NCBI RefSeq assembly: GCF_003986935.1
Contig: NZ_RJZE01000013.1
Location: 124,001 to 188,000 of the forward strand
Source of the DNA: Paraburkholderia kururiensis JCM 10599 = LMG 19447
GTDB taxonomy: Bacteria; Pseudomonadota; Gammaproteobacteria; Burkholderiales; Burkholderiaceae
Length of the DNA stretch: 64,000 nt
Reading direction: 5' to 3'
Part shown: positions 23,869 through 31,083 of the stretch, in pieces
How the letters are laid out: each line of letters begins with the position of its first letter
Numbering within the stretch: the first letter of the stretch is position 1
The notes under the pieces: model-generated
Seen by the model: only the letters and a program-made list of their open reading frames with translations
Databases searched by the model: none
What the model was told of the DNA's origin: nothing
Made by a program: the position numbers and the translations under genes

Positions 23869-25542
23869 TTAGCCCGTCACCGCGCCCTTGTTGGCCGGAC
23901 GCGCGAGCGCTGCGTACTTCGCGAGCACGCCACGCGTATAGCGCGGCGCCGGCTGCTTCCAGGCCGCGCGGCGACGCGCCAGTTCGGCGTCGTCGATGTT
24001 CAGTTGCAGCAGCAGCTGGTGCGCGTCGATGGTGATCGAATCGCCTTCCTGGACGAGCGCGATCGTGCCGCCCACGAAGGCTTCCGGCGCGACGTGACCC
24101 ACCACCATGCCCCAGGTGCCGCCCGAGAAACGGCCGTCCGTGATGAGACCCACGGATTCGCCCAGCCCCTTGCCGATGATGGCCGAGGTCGGCGCGAGCA
24201 TTTCGGGCATGCCCGGACCGCCTTGCGGGCCGAGGTAGCGCAGCACGACCACGTCGCCCGCCTTGATCTTGTCGTCGAGAATCGCCTGCAGCGCGCTTTG
24301 CTCGTCGTCGAACACGCGTGCCGGGCCCGTGATGACCGGGTTCTTCAGGCCCGTGATCTTGGCCACGGCGCCGTCTTCCGCGAGGTTGCCCTTCAGGATG
24401 GCGAGGTGACCTTCCTTGTAGAGCGCCTTGTCGATCGGGTAGATCACCTTCTGGTCCGCGCGCGGCACGGAGGGCACGTTCTTCAGTTCTTCGGCGAGCG
24501 TCTTGCCCGTGATGGTGATGCAGTCGCCATGCAGGAGACCCGCGTCGAGCAGGATCTTCATGACCTGCGGAATGCCGCCGGCCTGGTGCAGGTCGGTGGC
24601 CACGTACTGGCCCGACGGCTTCAGGTCGCAGATCACGGGCACGCGGCGGCGGATGCGCTCGAAGTCGTCGATGGTCCATTCCACCTCGGCGGCATGCGAG
24701 ATCGCGAGGTAGTGCAGCACGGCGTTGGTCGAGCCGCCCGTGGCCATGATCACCGAGACCGCGTTTTCGATCGATTTCTTCGTGATGATGTCGCGCGGCT
24801 TCAGATCGCGCTTCACGGCTTCAACGAGCACGCGCGCCGATTCGGCGGCGGAGTCGACCTTTTCCTGGTCCGGGTTCGCCATCGTCGACGAATAGAGCAG
24901 CGACATGCCGAGTGCTTCGAACGACGAACTCATCGTGTTGGCCGTGTACATGCCGCCGCACGAGCCGGTGGTGGGGCACGCGTTGCGCTCCACGCCTTCG
25001 AAGTCCTCTTCGGACATGCGGCCCGCCGTGAATTCGCCGACGGCCTCGAAGGCCGACACGATGGTCAGGTCCTTGCCCTTCCAGTGGCCGGGGCGAATCG
25101 TGCCGCCGTACACGTAGATGCCCGGCACGTTCATGCGGGCGAGCGCCATCATGCCGCCCGGCATGTTCTTGTCGCAGCCGCCGATCACGACCACGCCGTC
25201 CATCCACTGGCCCTGTACGCAGGTCTCGATGCAGTCCGAGATCACTTCGCGTGACACGAGCGAGTACTTCATGCCTTCGGTGCCCATCGACATGCCGTCC
25301 GAAATGGTGGGCGTGCCGAAGGTCTGCGGATTGGCGTCCGCGCCCTTCACGGCGGCCACGGCCGCGTCGGTGAGCTTTTGCAGACCCGCGTTGCACGGCG
25401 TGATGGTGGAGTGGCCGTTGGCGATGCCGATCATCGGCTTGTCGAAGTCGGCCTTCTCGTAGCCGATGGCGTAGTACATCGAGCGGTTCGGCGAGCGCGC
25501 GACGCCCTGGGTGATGTTCTTCGAACGGCGGTTGTACGACAT
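23869..25542 (-). CDS. ilvD: Dihydroxy-acid dehydratase
   Basis: A 557-residue enzyme of the IlvD/Edd family. Cluster cysteines are C50 (STITPCNAG), the GGCDKNMPG cysteine near 123 and that of CPTTGSCGGMYTANTM near 195, the three-cysteine set of [2Fe-2S] type dehydratases. It dehydrates dihydroxy-isovalerate and dihydroxy-methylvalerate in valine, isoleucine and pantothenate synthesis. At 557 residues it matches the shorter family form rather than E. coli IlvD (616). It is divergent from a LysR gene, which may regulate it. Confidence 0.94.
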   Translation of the reverse strand: MSYNRRSKNITQGVARSPNRSMYYAIGYEKADFDKPMIGIANGHSTITPCNAGLQKLTDAAVAAVKGADANPQTFGTPTISDGMSMGTEGMKYSLVSREVISDCIETCVQGQWMDGVVVIGGCDKNMPGGMMALARMNVPGIYVYGGTIRPGHWKGKDLTIVSAFEAVGEFTAGRMSEEDFEGVERNACPTTGSCGGMYTANTMSSSFEALGMSLLYSSTMANPDQEKVDSAAESARVLVEAVKRDLKPRDIITKKSIENAVSVIMATGGSTNAVLHYLAISHAAEVEWTIDDFERIRRRVPVICDLKPSGQYVATDLHQAGGIPQVMKILLDAGLLHGDCITITGKTLAEELKNVPSVPRADQKVIYPIDKALYKEGHLAILKGNLAEDGAVAKITGLKNPVITGPARVFDDEQSALQAILDDKIKAGDVVVLRYLGPQGGPGMPEMLAPTSAIIGKGLGESVGLITDGRFSGGTWGMVVGHVAPEAFVGGTIALVQEGDSITIDAHQLLLQLNIDDAELARRRAAWKQPAPRYTRGVLAKYAALARPANKGAVTG

Positions 25543-25642
25543 GGGGAGCTCCGTAGGATGCTGTTATGCGACGCCGGGCGGGCTTGGGCGCCCTGTCACC
25601 GGCATGTGGCGAGAAGCATGCAGTTTCGCGAATCGAATGTCC

Positions 25643-25664
25643 AATATATTATTGATGGCATATT
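25643..25664. promoter_or_regulatory. AT-rich inverted repeat in the ilvD-lysR spacer
   Basis: AATAT (25643-25647) and ATATT (25660-25664) form an inverted repeat with a 12-base spacer, the general shape of a LysR-type site. It lies 22 bp before the LysR gene start and 100 bp before the ilvD start. The surrounding 25640-25690 is strikingly AT-rich for this genome. Autoregulation and control of ilvD are inferred. Confidence 0.45.
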
Positions 25665-25686
25665 AGGTCGCAAAACATATCAATCG

Positions 25687-26637
25687 ATGCTCTCGACAAC
25701 ACCCGATCTTCGTCAGTTGCGCTACTTTGTGGCCGTGGCCGAGGAAAAGCACTTCGGCCGCGCCGCAGCGCGGCTTTCCATGACGCAGCCGCCGCTTTCC
25801 CAGGCTATTCGCGCGCTGGAGGAGACGCTCGGCGTGGAGCTTTTTGCCCGCACGCGCCGCACCGTGGAACTCACCCCGGTGGGCGCGGACCTTTTGCCTG
25901 AGGTCCGGCGGCTGCTCGCCGCCGCGGACGGTCTGCGGCCGCTTGCCCAGAGCCTTGCGCGCGGCGAGGCCGGGGTGCTTTCGCTGGCGTTCGTTTCTAC
26001 CGCGGACTACGGGCTGCTGCCGCTTCTGCTGCGCGACTTCGGCACACGCTATCCGCGCGTGCGGCTGCAGCTCGCCGAGGCGACGAGCGACGTGCAGGTC
26101 GAGGAACTGGTAGCGGGACGCATCGACGCCGGTCTCGTGATTGCACCGCTGCCGCCGCGCCATGTCGCGCAGCTTTCGTATCTGCCGATCGCGCGCGAGC
26201 CGCTCGTGATCGCGATGCCAACGGAGGTTTCGGTACGCGCGGGCGGTCCCGCTGCCGACGACTGGTGCGACACGCCCGTGAGCCTCGCGGATCTTGCCGA
26301 CGCGCCGCTCGTGGTCTTCCCAAGGCGTTTGGCGCCAGGCTTTTATGACATCATTATGGATTGCTACGGCGCGGCCGGTCTGACGCCTCGCATCGGCCAG
26401 GAGGCCATTCAGATGCAGACCATCGTCAGCCTCGTGTCGGCCGGCATGGGCGTCGCACTGGTGCCGCAATCGCTGCGTAACCTGCGGCGCACGGGCGTGG
26501 TCTACCGGCCCTTGCGCGAGGCGGTGCCCGCCATCGAAACGGGGCTGGTGTGGCGCACGGCGCAGGTGAGCCCGGTGCTGGCCGGTTTCATCGATATCGT
26601 GCGCGCCCATGCGGCCACGGCGGGGCCGCTGGGCTGA
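25687..26637 (+). CDS. LysR-type transcriptional regulator, divergent from ilvD
   Basis: A 316-residue LysR-family protein. The N-terminal helix-turn-helix is LRQLRYFVAVAEEKHFGRAAARLSMTQPPLSQAIRALEE, very like the CatR/BenM subgroup. The effector domain follows (AFVSTADYGLLPLLLRDF). The start at 25687 (MLSTTPDLRQLRYF) is preferred over an in-frame ATG at 25620 because the latter would place the inverted repeat at 25643-25664 inside the coding region. Its divergent partner is ilvD. Effector unknown. Confidence 0.88.
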   Translation: MLSTTPDLRQLRYFVAVAEEKHFGRAAARLSMTQPPLSQAIRALEETLGVELFARTRRTVELTPVGADLLPEVRRLLAAADGLRPLAQSLARGEAGVLSLAFVSTADYGLLPLLLRDFGTRYPRVRLQLAEATSDVQVEELVAGRIDAGLVIAPLPPRHVAQLSYLPIAREPLVIAMPTEVSVRAGGPAADDWCDTPVSLADLADAPLVVFPRRLAPGFYDIIMDCYGAAGLTPRIGQEAIQMQTIVSLVSAGMGVALVPQSLRNLRRTGVVYRPLREAVPAIETGLVWRTAQVSPVLAGFIDIVRAHAATAGPLG

Positions 26638-26774
26638 GCGAAGCGCGTTGCGCGACGGCGAACAATGTCGTGCGATGCGGGTCGAACCCGCACGCTGCCG
26701 CCCACGCTTTCGTCTGCTGTTGCCCTTTACCCTTTACCTGACACTCACACCGATCGCGGGAAACCGACTCCACG

Positions 26775-27680
26775 ATGCTGATCCACCCGAATTTCGACCC
26801 TGTAGCCATTCACCTCGGCCCGCTGGCGGTGCGCTGGTATGGCCTCATGTATCTCGTCGCGTTCATTGCGGCAATCGTCGTGGGCCGCCTGCGGCTGCGG
26901 CTGCCGTACGTGGCGGCGCAAGGCTGGACTGCGAAGGACATCGACGACATGCTGTTCTACGGCGTGCTCGGCACGATCCTGGGCGGCCGCCTCGGCTACG
27001 TGCTGTTCTATAAGGCGAGCTGGTACTTCGCGCATCCGCTCGACATCTTCAAAGTGTGGGAAGGCGGCATGTCGTTTCACGGCGGTTTTCTCGGCGTGAC
27101 CTTTGCCATGGTGCTGTTCGCGTGGCAGCGCAAGCGCCACTGGCTCCAGGTGACCGACTTCATCGCGCCGATGGTGCCCACGGGGCTCGCGGCAGGCCGG
27201 CTTGGCAACTTCATCAACGGGGAGCTGTGGGGCCGCGTGACGGACCCGTCCGCGCCGTGGGCCATGATGTTCCCGGGCGCTTCCAACGACGACGCGCAGT
27301 GGCTCGCCACGCATCCGCAGCAGGCGGCCCAGTGGCACCTGGCCGACGTGTTCGCGCAATACCACATGCTGCCGCGGCATCCGTCGGAGCTCTACGAGAT
27401 TGCGCTCGAAGGCATCACGCTCTTCTTCGTGATCATCCTGTTTTCGCGCAAGCCGCGGCCGCTCGGCGCCGTGTCGGCGCTGTTCCTGATCGGTTATGGC
27501 CTTGCGCGCTTCACGGTGGAGTTCGCGCGGGAACCTGACGACTTCCTTGGCCTGCTTGCCTTGGGCTTTTCGATGGGCCAATGGCTTTCGCTGCCCATGA
27601 TCCTCGTGGGCTGCGCGATGATGGTGTGGGCTTATCGCCGGCATGGCCGCGAAACGGCGCGGCCGGCCGAGGTGAGTTGA
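26775..27680 (+). CDS. lgt: Prolipoprotein diacylglyceryl transferase
   Basis: A 301-residue inner-membrane enzyme with seven predicted helices. Key family motifs are present: HLGPLAVRWYGLMYL, SFHGGFLGV (conserved His-Gly near residue 98), the phosphatidylglycerol-binding segment GRLGNFINGELWGR (near 143-156) and RHPSELYE. It adds diacylglycerol to the lipobox cysteine of lipoprotein precursors. The OmpA and SodC-like lipoproteins encoded in this window would be substrates. The start at 26775 has GGGAAACCGACTCCACG upstream. Confidence 0.95.
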   Translation: MLIHPNFDPVAIHLGPLAVRWYGLMYLVAFIAAIVVGRLRLRLPYVAAQGWTAKDIDDMLFYGVLGTILGGRLGYVLFYKASWYFAHPLDIFKVWEGGMSFHGGFLGVTFAMVLFAWQRKRHWLQVTDFIAPMVPTGLAAGRLGNFINGELWGRVTDPSAPWAMMFPGASNDDAQWLATHPQQAAQWHLADVFAQYHMLPRHPSELYEIALEGITLFFVIILFSRKPRPLGAVSALFLIGYGLARFTVEFAREPDDFLGLLALGFSMGQWLSLPMILVGCAMMVWAYRRHGRETARPAEVS

Positions 27681-27695
27681 GCCGGGTTGGATTCA

Positions 27696-27737
27696 GGTGG
27701 GCCGAAGCGGCTTCAGGTTCAGCCCCTTCGGCCCACC
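27696..27737. terminator. Hairpin between convergent lgt and SIMPL genes
   Basis: GGTGGGCCGAAG (27696-27707) pairs perfectly with 27726-27737 across an 18-base loop that contains a smaller nested inverted repeat. It lies in the 98-bp gap between two convergent genes and may serve both. No clean T-tract follows on either strand, so efficiency is uncertain. Confidence 0.5.
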
Positions 27738-27778
27738 GGCTCTTGCGCCGTCACGTCGATGCGGTGAACAGCGCAACG

Positions 27779-28507
27779 TTACTTCATCTGCACTGAACCC
27801 GAGACATTGACTGTCACAGTGGACGTGCCGCCTTCCAGCGGCATCGGCGCGGCCTTCGCATCCGCTGCCATGGAGCGTGCGGCCATCATCATGACGGGCC
27901 GCGGCTGAATGCCACCGTACCCGACGTTGACCTCGCGAATCGAGTAGCTGCCATAGCCGAACGCGCGCGCGGCCGACGACGCCTGGTCGCGGAACGACGC
28001 AATGGCTTCGCCCGAGAGTTTCTGTTCGGCGGCGCGGCGCGCTTCCGGCGAAAGCGAAAACTGCACGTTGCCCACCTGCATGCCGGACGCGAGTTGGCCG
28101 GCGAGACGCGAGGCTGCCGCGAAGTCGCGCGACTCCAGCACGATTTCCGTGCGACCGCGCCAGGCCGAGATGCGGCCGTCGCGGTCCGTGGACGGATAGA
28201 TCGAGAACTGACCCGAGCGCGCGGTTACGCCGGCTGTGCCCTTGGCCTGCTGGAGTGCGCGGTCCGCATGCTGGTTCAGTGTGGTCGTGAGCGAGGCGGG
28301 GTCGCTCGCTTCCTGCTCGTAGAACATCGTGATTTCGACGACGTCCTGCGGTACTTCGGCACTCGCCTGCGCAGAAAGCGAGAGCACGCCCGCAGGCTGA
28401 TAACGCGCGTCGCTTTGCGCCCAGGCGGCCGAAGGGACGAGCGAGAGGCCAAGCGGCGCGGCCGTGGCGAGTGTGATCGCGAAGGCAAGCGCAGTCTTTC
28501 TGGTCAT
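27779..28507 (-). CDS. SIMPL-domain (DUF541) periplasmic protein
   Basis: A 242-residue exported protein. The signal peptide is MTRKTALAFAITLAT with cleavage expected at SAAWA|QS near residue 30. The mature sequence starts with GVLSLSAQASAEVPQDVVEITM, the usual opening of SIMPL/YggE proteins, and ends with TSTVTVNVSGSVQMK. AAGGAGT seven bases before the ATG decides the start. Homologues have been linked to oxidative-stress tolerance or envelope integrity; the molecular activity is not known. Confidence 0.85.
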   Translation of the reverse strand: MTRKTALAFAITLATAAPLGLSLVPSAAWAQSDARYQPAGVLSLSAQASAEVPQDVVEITMFYEQEASDPASLTTTLNQHADRALQQAKGTAGVTARSGQFSIYPSTDRDGRISAWRGRTEIVLESRDFAAASRLAGQLASGMQVGNVQFSLSPEARRAAEQKLSGEAIASFRDQASSAARAFGYGSYSIREVNVGYGGIQPRPVMMMAARSMAADAKAAPMPLEGGTSTVTVNVSGSVQMK

Positions 28508-28744
28508 TTTTTGACTCCTTCTGAACGGGTTCTTCGCACCTTCGAATGCGTGCGCGGCGCAAGCGCGCAACGGTGCGGCGAGGTCGGCGGCAGATACACA
28601 TCCGCCGCGCCCCACGCGTGGCATGGCGCTTGCGTGGCCGTTAGGCTTGCATCATATGCGCGTGGTTCCCCGTCTCGACGATTGCGGCGAACAGTCGTGA
28701 ACCTGAGCGGCACGACGCTTCGCTGCACGGCCCGCGGGTTCGCG

Positions 28745-29203
28745 TTACATGAGGTGCTTCGTGATGAAGCGCCACTCGGCTTCGGTGACGGGCGTGATGG
28801 AGAGCCGGTTGCCTTTCGCGAGCACGCGCATGTCGGCAAGCTCTGGGTGCTCGCGCAGTGCGGCGAGGGGAATCAGCGGCACCTTCTTCTTGAACACCAC
28901 GTCGACGAGCAGCCAGCGCGGTTCTTCCTGGCTCGACTTCGGGTCGAAGTAGGGGCTCTTCGCGTCGAACTGGGTTGGGTCCGGGTAGGCCGTGGACGAC
29001 ACCTCGGCGAGTCCTGCGATGCCGGGCTCCGGGCAGCTCGAGTGATAGAACAGCACGCCGTCGCCGATGCGCATCGTGTCGCGCATGAAGTTGCGTGCCT
29101 GATAGTTGCGAACGCCGGTCCAGGGCAGCGTGTGCCTGGGTGCTTTGGCGAGGTCGTCGATGCTTGCTTCGCCCGGTTCGGACTTCATCAGCCAGTAGCG
29201 CAT
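28745..29203 (-). CDS. EVE-domain protein
   Basis: A 152-residue single-domain EVE protein of the PUA-like superfamily. It begins MRYWLMKSEPGEASIDDL, continues with GVRNYQARNFMRDTMRIGDGVLFYHSS and ends PVTEAEWRFITKHL. These are the conserved pocket residues that recognise modified bases in related YTH/EVE proteins. The start at 29203 gives the canonical MRYWLMKSEP. It lies directly downstream of the 6S RNA gene on the same strand. The biological ligand is unknown. Confidence 0.88.
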   Translation of the reverse strand: MRYWLMKSEPGEASIDDLAKAPRHTLPWTGVRNYQARNFMRDTMRIGDGVLFYHSSCPEPGIAGLAEVSSTAYPDPTQFDAKSPYFDPKSSQEEPRWLLVDVVFKKKVPLIPLAALREHPELADMRVLAKGNRLSITPVTEAEWRFITKHLM

Positions 29204-29286
29204 GAGTCGAAGTGAACGTCGAAAGTGAGCGTTGGGGAGAGGGGCTGCACAGCAAAGGAACGGCAAGACAGCAGCCCGCAAAGTAA

Positions 29287-29316
29287 AACGGCACCGGACT
29301 CTCGTCCGGTGCCGTT
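29287..29316 (-). terminator. Intrinsic terminator of the 6S RNA gene
   Basis: A perfect 13-bp stem (29287-29299 with 29304-29316) closed by a TCTC loop. On the reverse strand it is followed by TTTTACTTT. It lies just after the 3' end of the 6S RNA in the direction of its transcription. Confidence 0.85.
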
Positions 29317-29324
29317 CGAATAGG

Positions 29325-29510
29325 TCCCCGCCTTAGCCGCTAGGCCGGCATCCTGAACCTGAGGTTCAGAATTGGTCGCAGTTAGCAGCACTTCGGGTAC
29401 ATCAGACAGAGTGACGCGCACGCCCGTGCTACAAATTTCCGCAACCGTGCACATGGCATTGGTTCAAGGAATATATGACCTTGGCGAACCAGGCAGGGAA
29501 GCTGACTAAA
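29325..29510 (-). ncRNA. ssrS: 6S RNA
   Basis: On the reverse strand this 185-nt stretch carries the recognisable 6S landmarks: CCCTGCCTGGTTCGCC near the 5' side, and CTAACTGCGACC then GAACCTCAGGTTCAGG near the 3' side. These match the CUGCGAC and GAACC...GGUUCA blocks of E. coli 6S. The ends can pair (UUUAGUC with GGCUAAG) to close the long rod. The position directly downstream of zapA is the conserved proteobacterial location. 6S RNA binds sigma70 RNA polymerase in stationary phase. The ends are estimated to within about 10 nt. Confidence 0.88.
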
Positions 29511-29581
29511 CCTGTTGAAACCGTTCCTGCTGAAACCGTTTTTTCGCGCCACTGCTGCGCGGCCGGTTTGTTGAAGAGCGC

Positions 29582-29612
29582 AGTATATATGGATTAAACG
29601 CGCTGTGTTCAA
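29582..29612 (-). promoter_or_regulatory. Probable sigma70 promoter for a 6S RNA precursor
   Basis: On the reverse strand TTGAAC (29607-29612) and TATACT (29582-29587) are separated by 19 bp in an AT-rich pocket after zapA. The start would be near 29575, about 65 nt before the estimated mature 5' end. This leader contains a direct repeat ACGGTTTCA-CAGG in two copies. Confidence 0.5.
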
Positions 29613-29628
29613 TCCCGCCGTTCAATCT

Positions 29629-29943
29629 TTACTGCACGCCGTACTGCTGAATCACAGTACCCAGCTGCTCGTTCATCTGGCGCATTGTACGCCGGATTTC
29701 TTCGGCCGGGAAAGCCTCGCCGTGCCGTACGCTCGTCTGCAGGCGCAGCAGTTCGGATGCGAGCGAAAGTGCTGCCATGACCGCGATGCGGTCGGTGCCG
29801 CGCACGTTGCTGTGTTCGCGCACCTTCGACATTTCCGCATCCACGCGAGCTGCCGCTTCGATCAGCGCGGGCTCCGTTTCGGGCGAGCAGGCGAGACGAT
29901 AGTTCTGCCCGAGAATCGAGACTTCGATCAGTTTCGTGCTCAT
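29629..29943 (-). CDS. zapA: Cell division protein ZapA
   Basis: A 104-residue ZapA. The N-terminus is MSTKLIEVSILGQNYRLACSPE, with ALIEAAARVDAEMSKVRE, DRIAVMAALSLASELL and a C-terminal coiled coil ending MRQMNEQLGTVIQQYGVQ. It bundles FtsZ filaments at the division site. The start overlaps the end of the upstream ZapB-like gene (ATGA), so both are made from one transcript. The 6S RNA gene follows. Confidence 0.92.
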   Translation of the reverse strand: MSTKLIEVSILGQNYRLACSPETEPALIEAAARVDAEMSKVREHSNVRGTDRIAVMAALSLASELLRLQTSVRHGEAFPAEEIRRTMRQMNEQLGTVIQQYGVQ

Positions 29944-30332
29944 GCGTTTTCTCCGTGGCGCACTTCGTGAGTGCCCGAAGCCGTTTCGCCGTGCGCGTCA
30001 TGTCCTTCTTCGCGCTCTTCTTCCTGTTGCGACGAAGCGAGCAGGTCGAGCTGGTTGTCCGGTTCGCCCTGGCCTTTGGCGCGCGGCAGCTTTTCGAGGA
30101 TGGCGTTGAGCCGGACCTGCGCGTCGTCGATCTTTGCCGACAGCGTGTCGCGTTCCGCCTGCAGCGCGTTGCGTTCCTCGCGCAGCTGTTCGATTTCGGC
30201 GCGCGAGCCATCCAGTTGCGCGTGCAATTGCGCGACCTGCTCTTCGAGCGCGTGACGCGCCTCGTGGTGCTGCTGATTGATTTCTATCAGCCGCCCGATG
30301 TTCTGGGAGAGTGTTTCGAGTTCGTTGAGCAT
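29940..30332 (-). CDS. ZapB-like coiled-coil protein
   Basis: A 130-residue protein. About residues 1-85 form an unbroken heptad-rich coiled coil (MLNELETLSQNIGRLIEIN, EEQVAQLHAQLDGSRAEIEQL, LREERNALQAERDTLSAKI), followed by an acidic low-complexity tail (EEEREEGHDAHGE). The position upstream of and overlapping zapA is typical of short ZapB or TIGR02449-type division proteins in beta- and gamma-proteobacteria. A role at the FtsZ ring with ZapA is inferred from context and shape only. Confidence 0.82.
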   Translation of the reverse strand: MLNELETLSQNIGRLIEINQQHHEARHALEEQVAQLHAQLDGSRAEIEQLREERNALQAERDTLSAKIDDAQVRLNAILEKLPRAKGQGEPDNQLDLLASSQQEEEREEGHDAHGETASGTHEVRHGENA

Positions 30333-30692
30333 GTGCTGCGTCCTCTAAAGGAGGGCATTTTAGCGCGGAATGCGGACGCTTCTGTCATCTGTGTCGTTTC
30401 GAGACGTAACAGCCGGCTTCCTGCTGCGAAGCCCCCTGCAACGCGCGTCCGCGGAACGCGGATTGCGTGCGCGCCCTTGCCGCGAGGCACTTTCGTGCAT
30501 GGCTGCCCGCTGTCGTGCTCTTTCGTGCTCCCCTATAAACGAGGCAGGCCGCTGCGGATTTGACACTTGCCGCTACCACGTTCTTGACCATCTTTGACAG
30601 TTTTCGGGGCGTTTCTTGATGTCTCGCCGCCATGTCCCGGCCGCGTCCAGGGCTTCCTTGACGCTCGTGAGCGCACCTCCTTACACTTGCCG
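30333..30692. other. Noncoding spacer between the zapB-like gene and the cobalamin riboswitch
   Basis: No gene is supported here. The left part must carry the promoter for the zapB-like/zapA transcript (reverse strand), and the right part the promoter for the btuB leader. Two TTGACA boxes lie at 30560-30565 and 30594-30599 on the forward strand, but neither has a convincing -10 partner. Confidence 0.5.
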
Positions 30693-30952
30693 CACTCTGG
30701 TGCCCGCGCCTGCGCCCAACGCAAGCGTGGTTAAACGGGAAACAGGGAGCGCAGTCCGTCCCCGGACGCGTCAACCTGTGCTGCCCCCGCAACGGTAAGC
30801 GACTGCACGCGCATGACACCGCGTGCCTATCGATTCGACGTGCGCTGCCGACGGTTCCATCCGTCGAGCGGCGCGCCTGCAAGCCACTGCGCACACGTGC
30901 GTGGGAAGGCGAATCGATGCGTCGTCAGCCCGGATACCGGCCAGAGGGCGAG
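30693..30952 (+). ncRNA. Cobalamin (B12) riboswitch
   Basis: All hallmark elements appear in order: CTGGTGCCCGCG (from 30697), the GGTTAAACGGGAAACAGGGAGC segment around 30729-30750, CTGCCCCCGCAACGGTAAGCG (from 30781), AAGCCACTGCGC (30881), GGGAAGGCGAATCG (30903) and the B12 box AGCCCGGATACCGGCC (30927-30942). It lies 131 bp before btuB in the same direction. Adenosylcobalamin binding is expected to lower expression of btuB and the following transport genes. Confidence 0.95.
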
Positions 30953-31083
30953 GCGCGCCGCTTCGCCAGCATTGCCGGCAGCGGCTGCGGCCCTGGTGGA
31001 TTGTCTGGCGTGTGTGCGTGCCTCATGACGCGTTGGCTTCGCGGGGAGCGAAGCCGGGCACGCTACCACAGGAAAATCGCTCC

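Noticed and set aside
26660..26700. GGGTCGAACCCGC resembling a tRNA T-arm
   Set aside because: No acceptor stem, anticodon arm or CCA-proximal pairing could be found around it; chance match in the lgt leader.
30823..31083. N-terminal extension of btuB by 87 codons
   Set aside because: The extension would be translated from the B12 riboswitch; the signal peptide begins at 31084.
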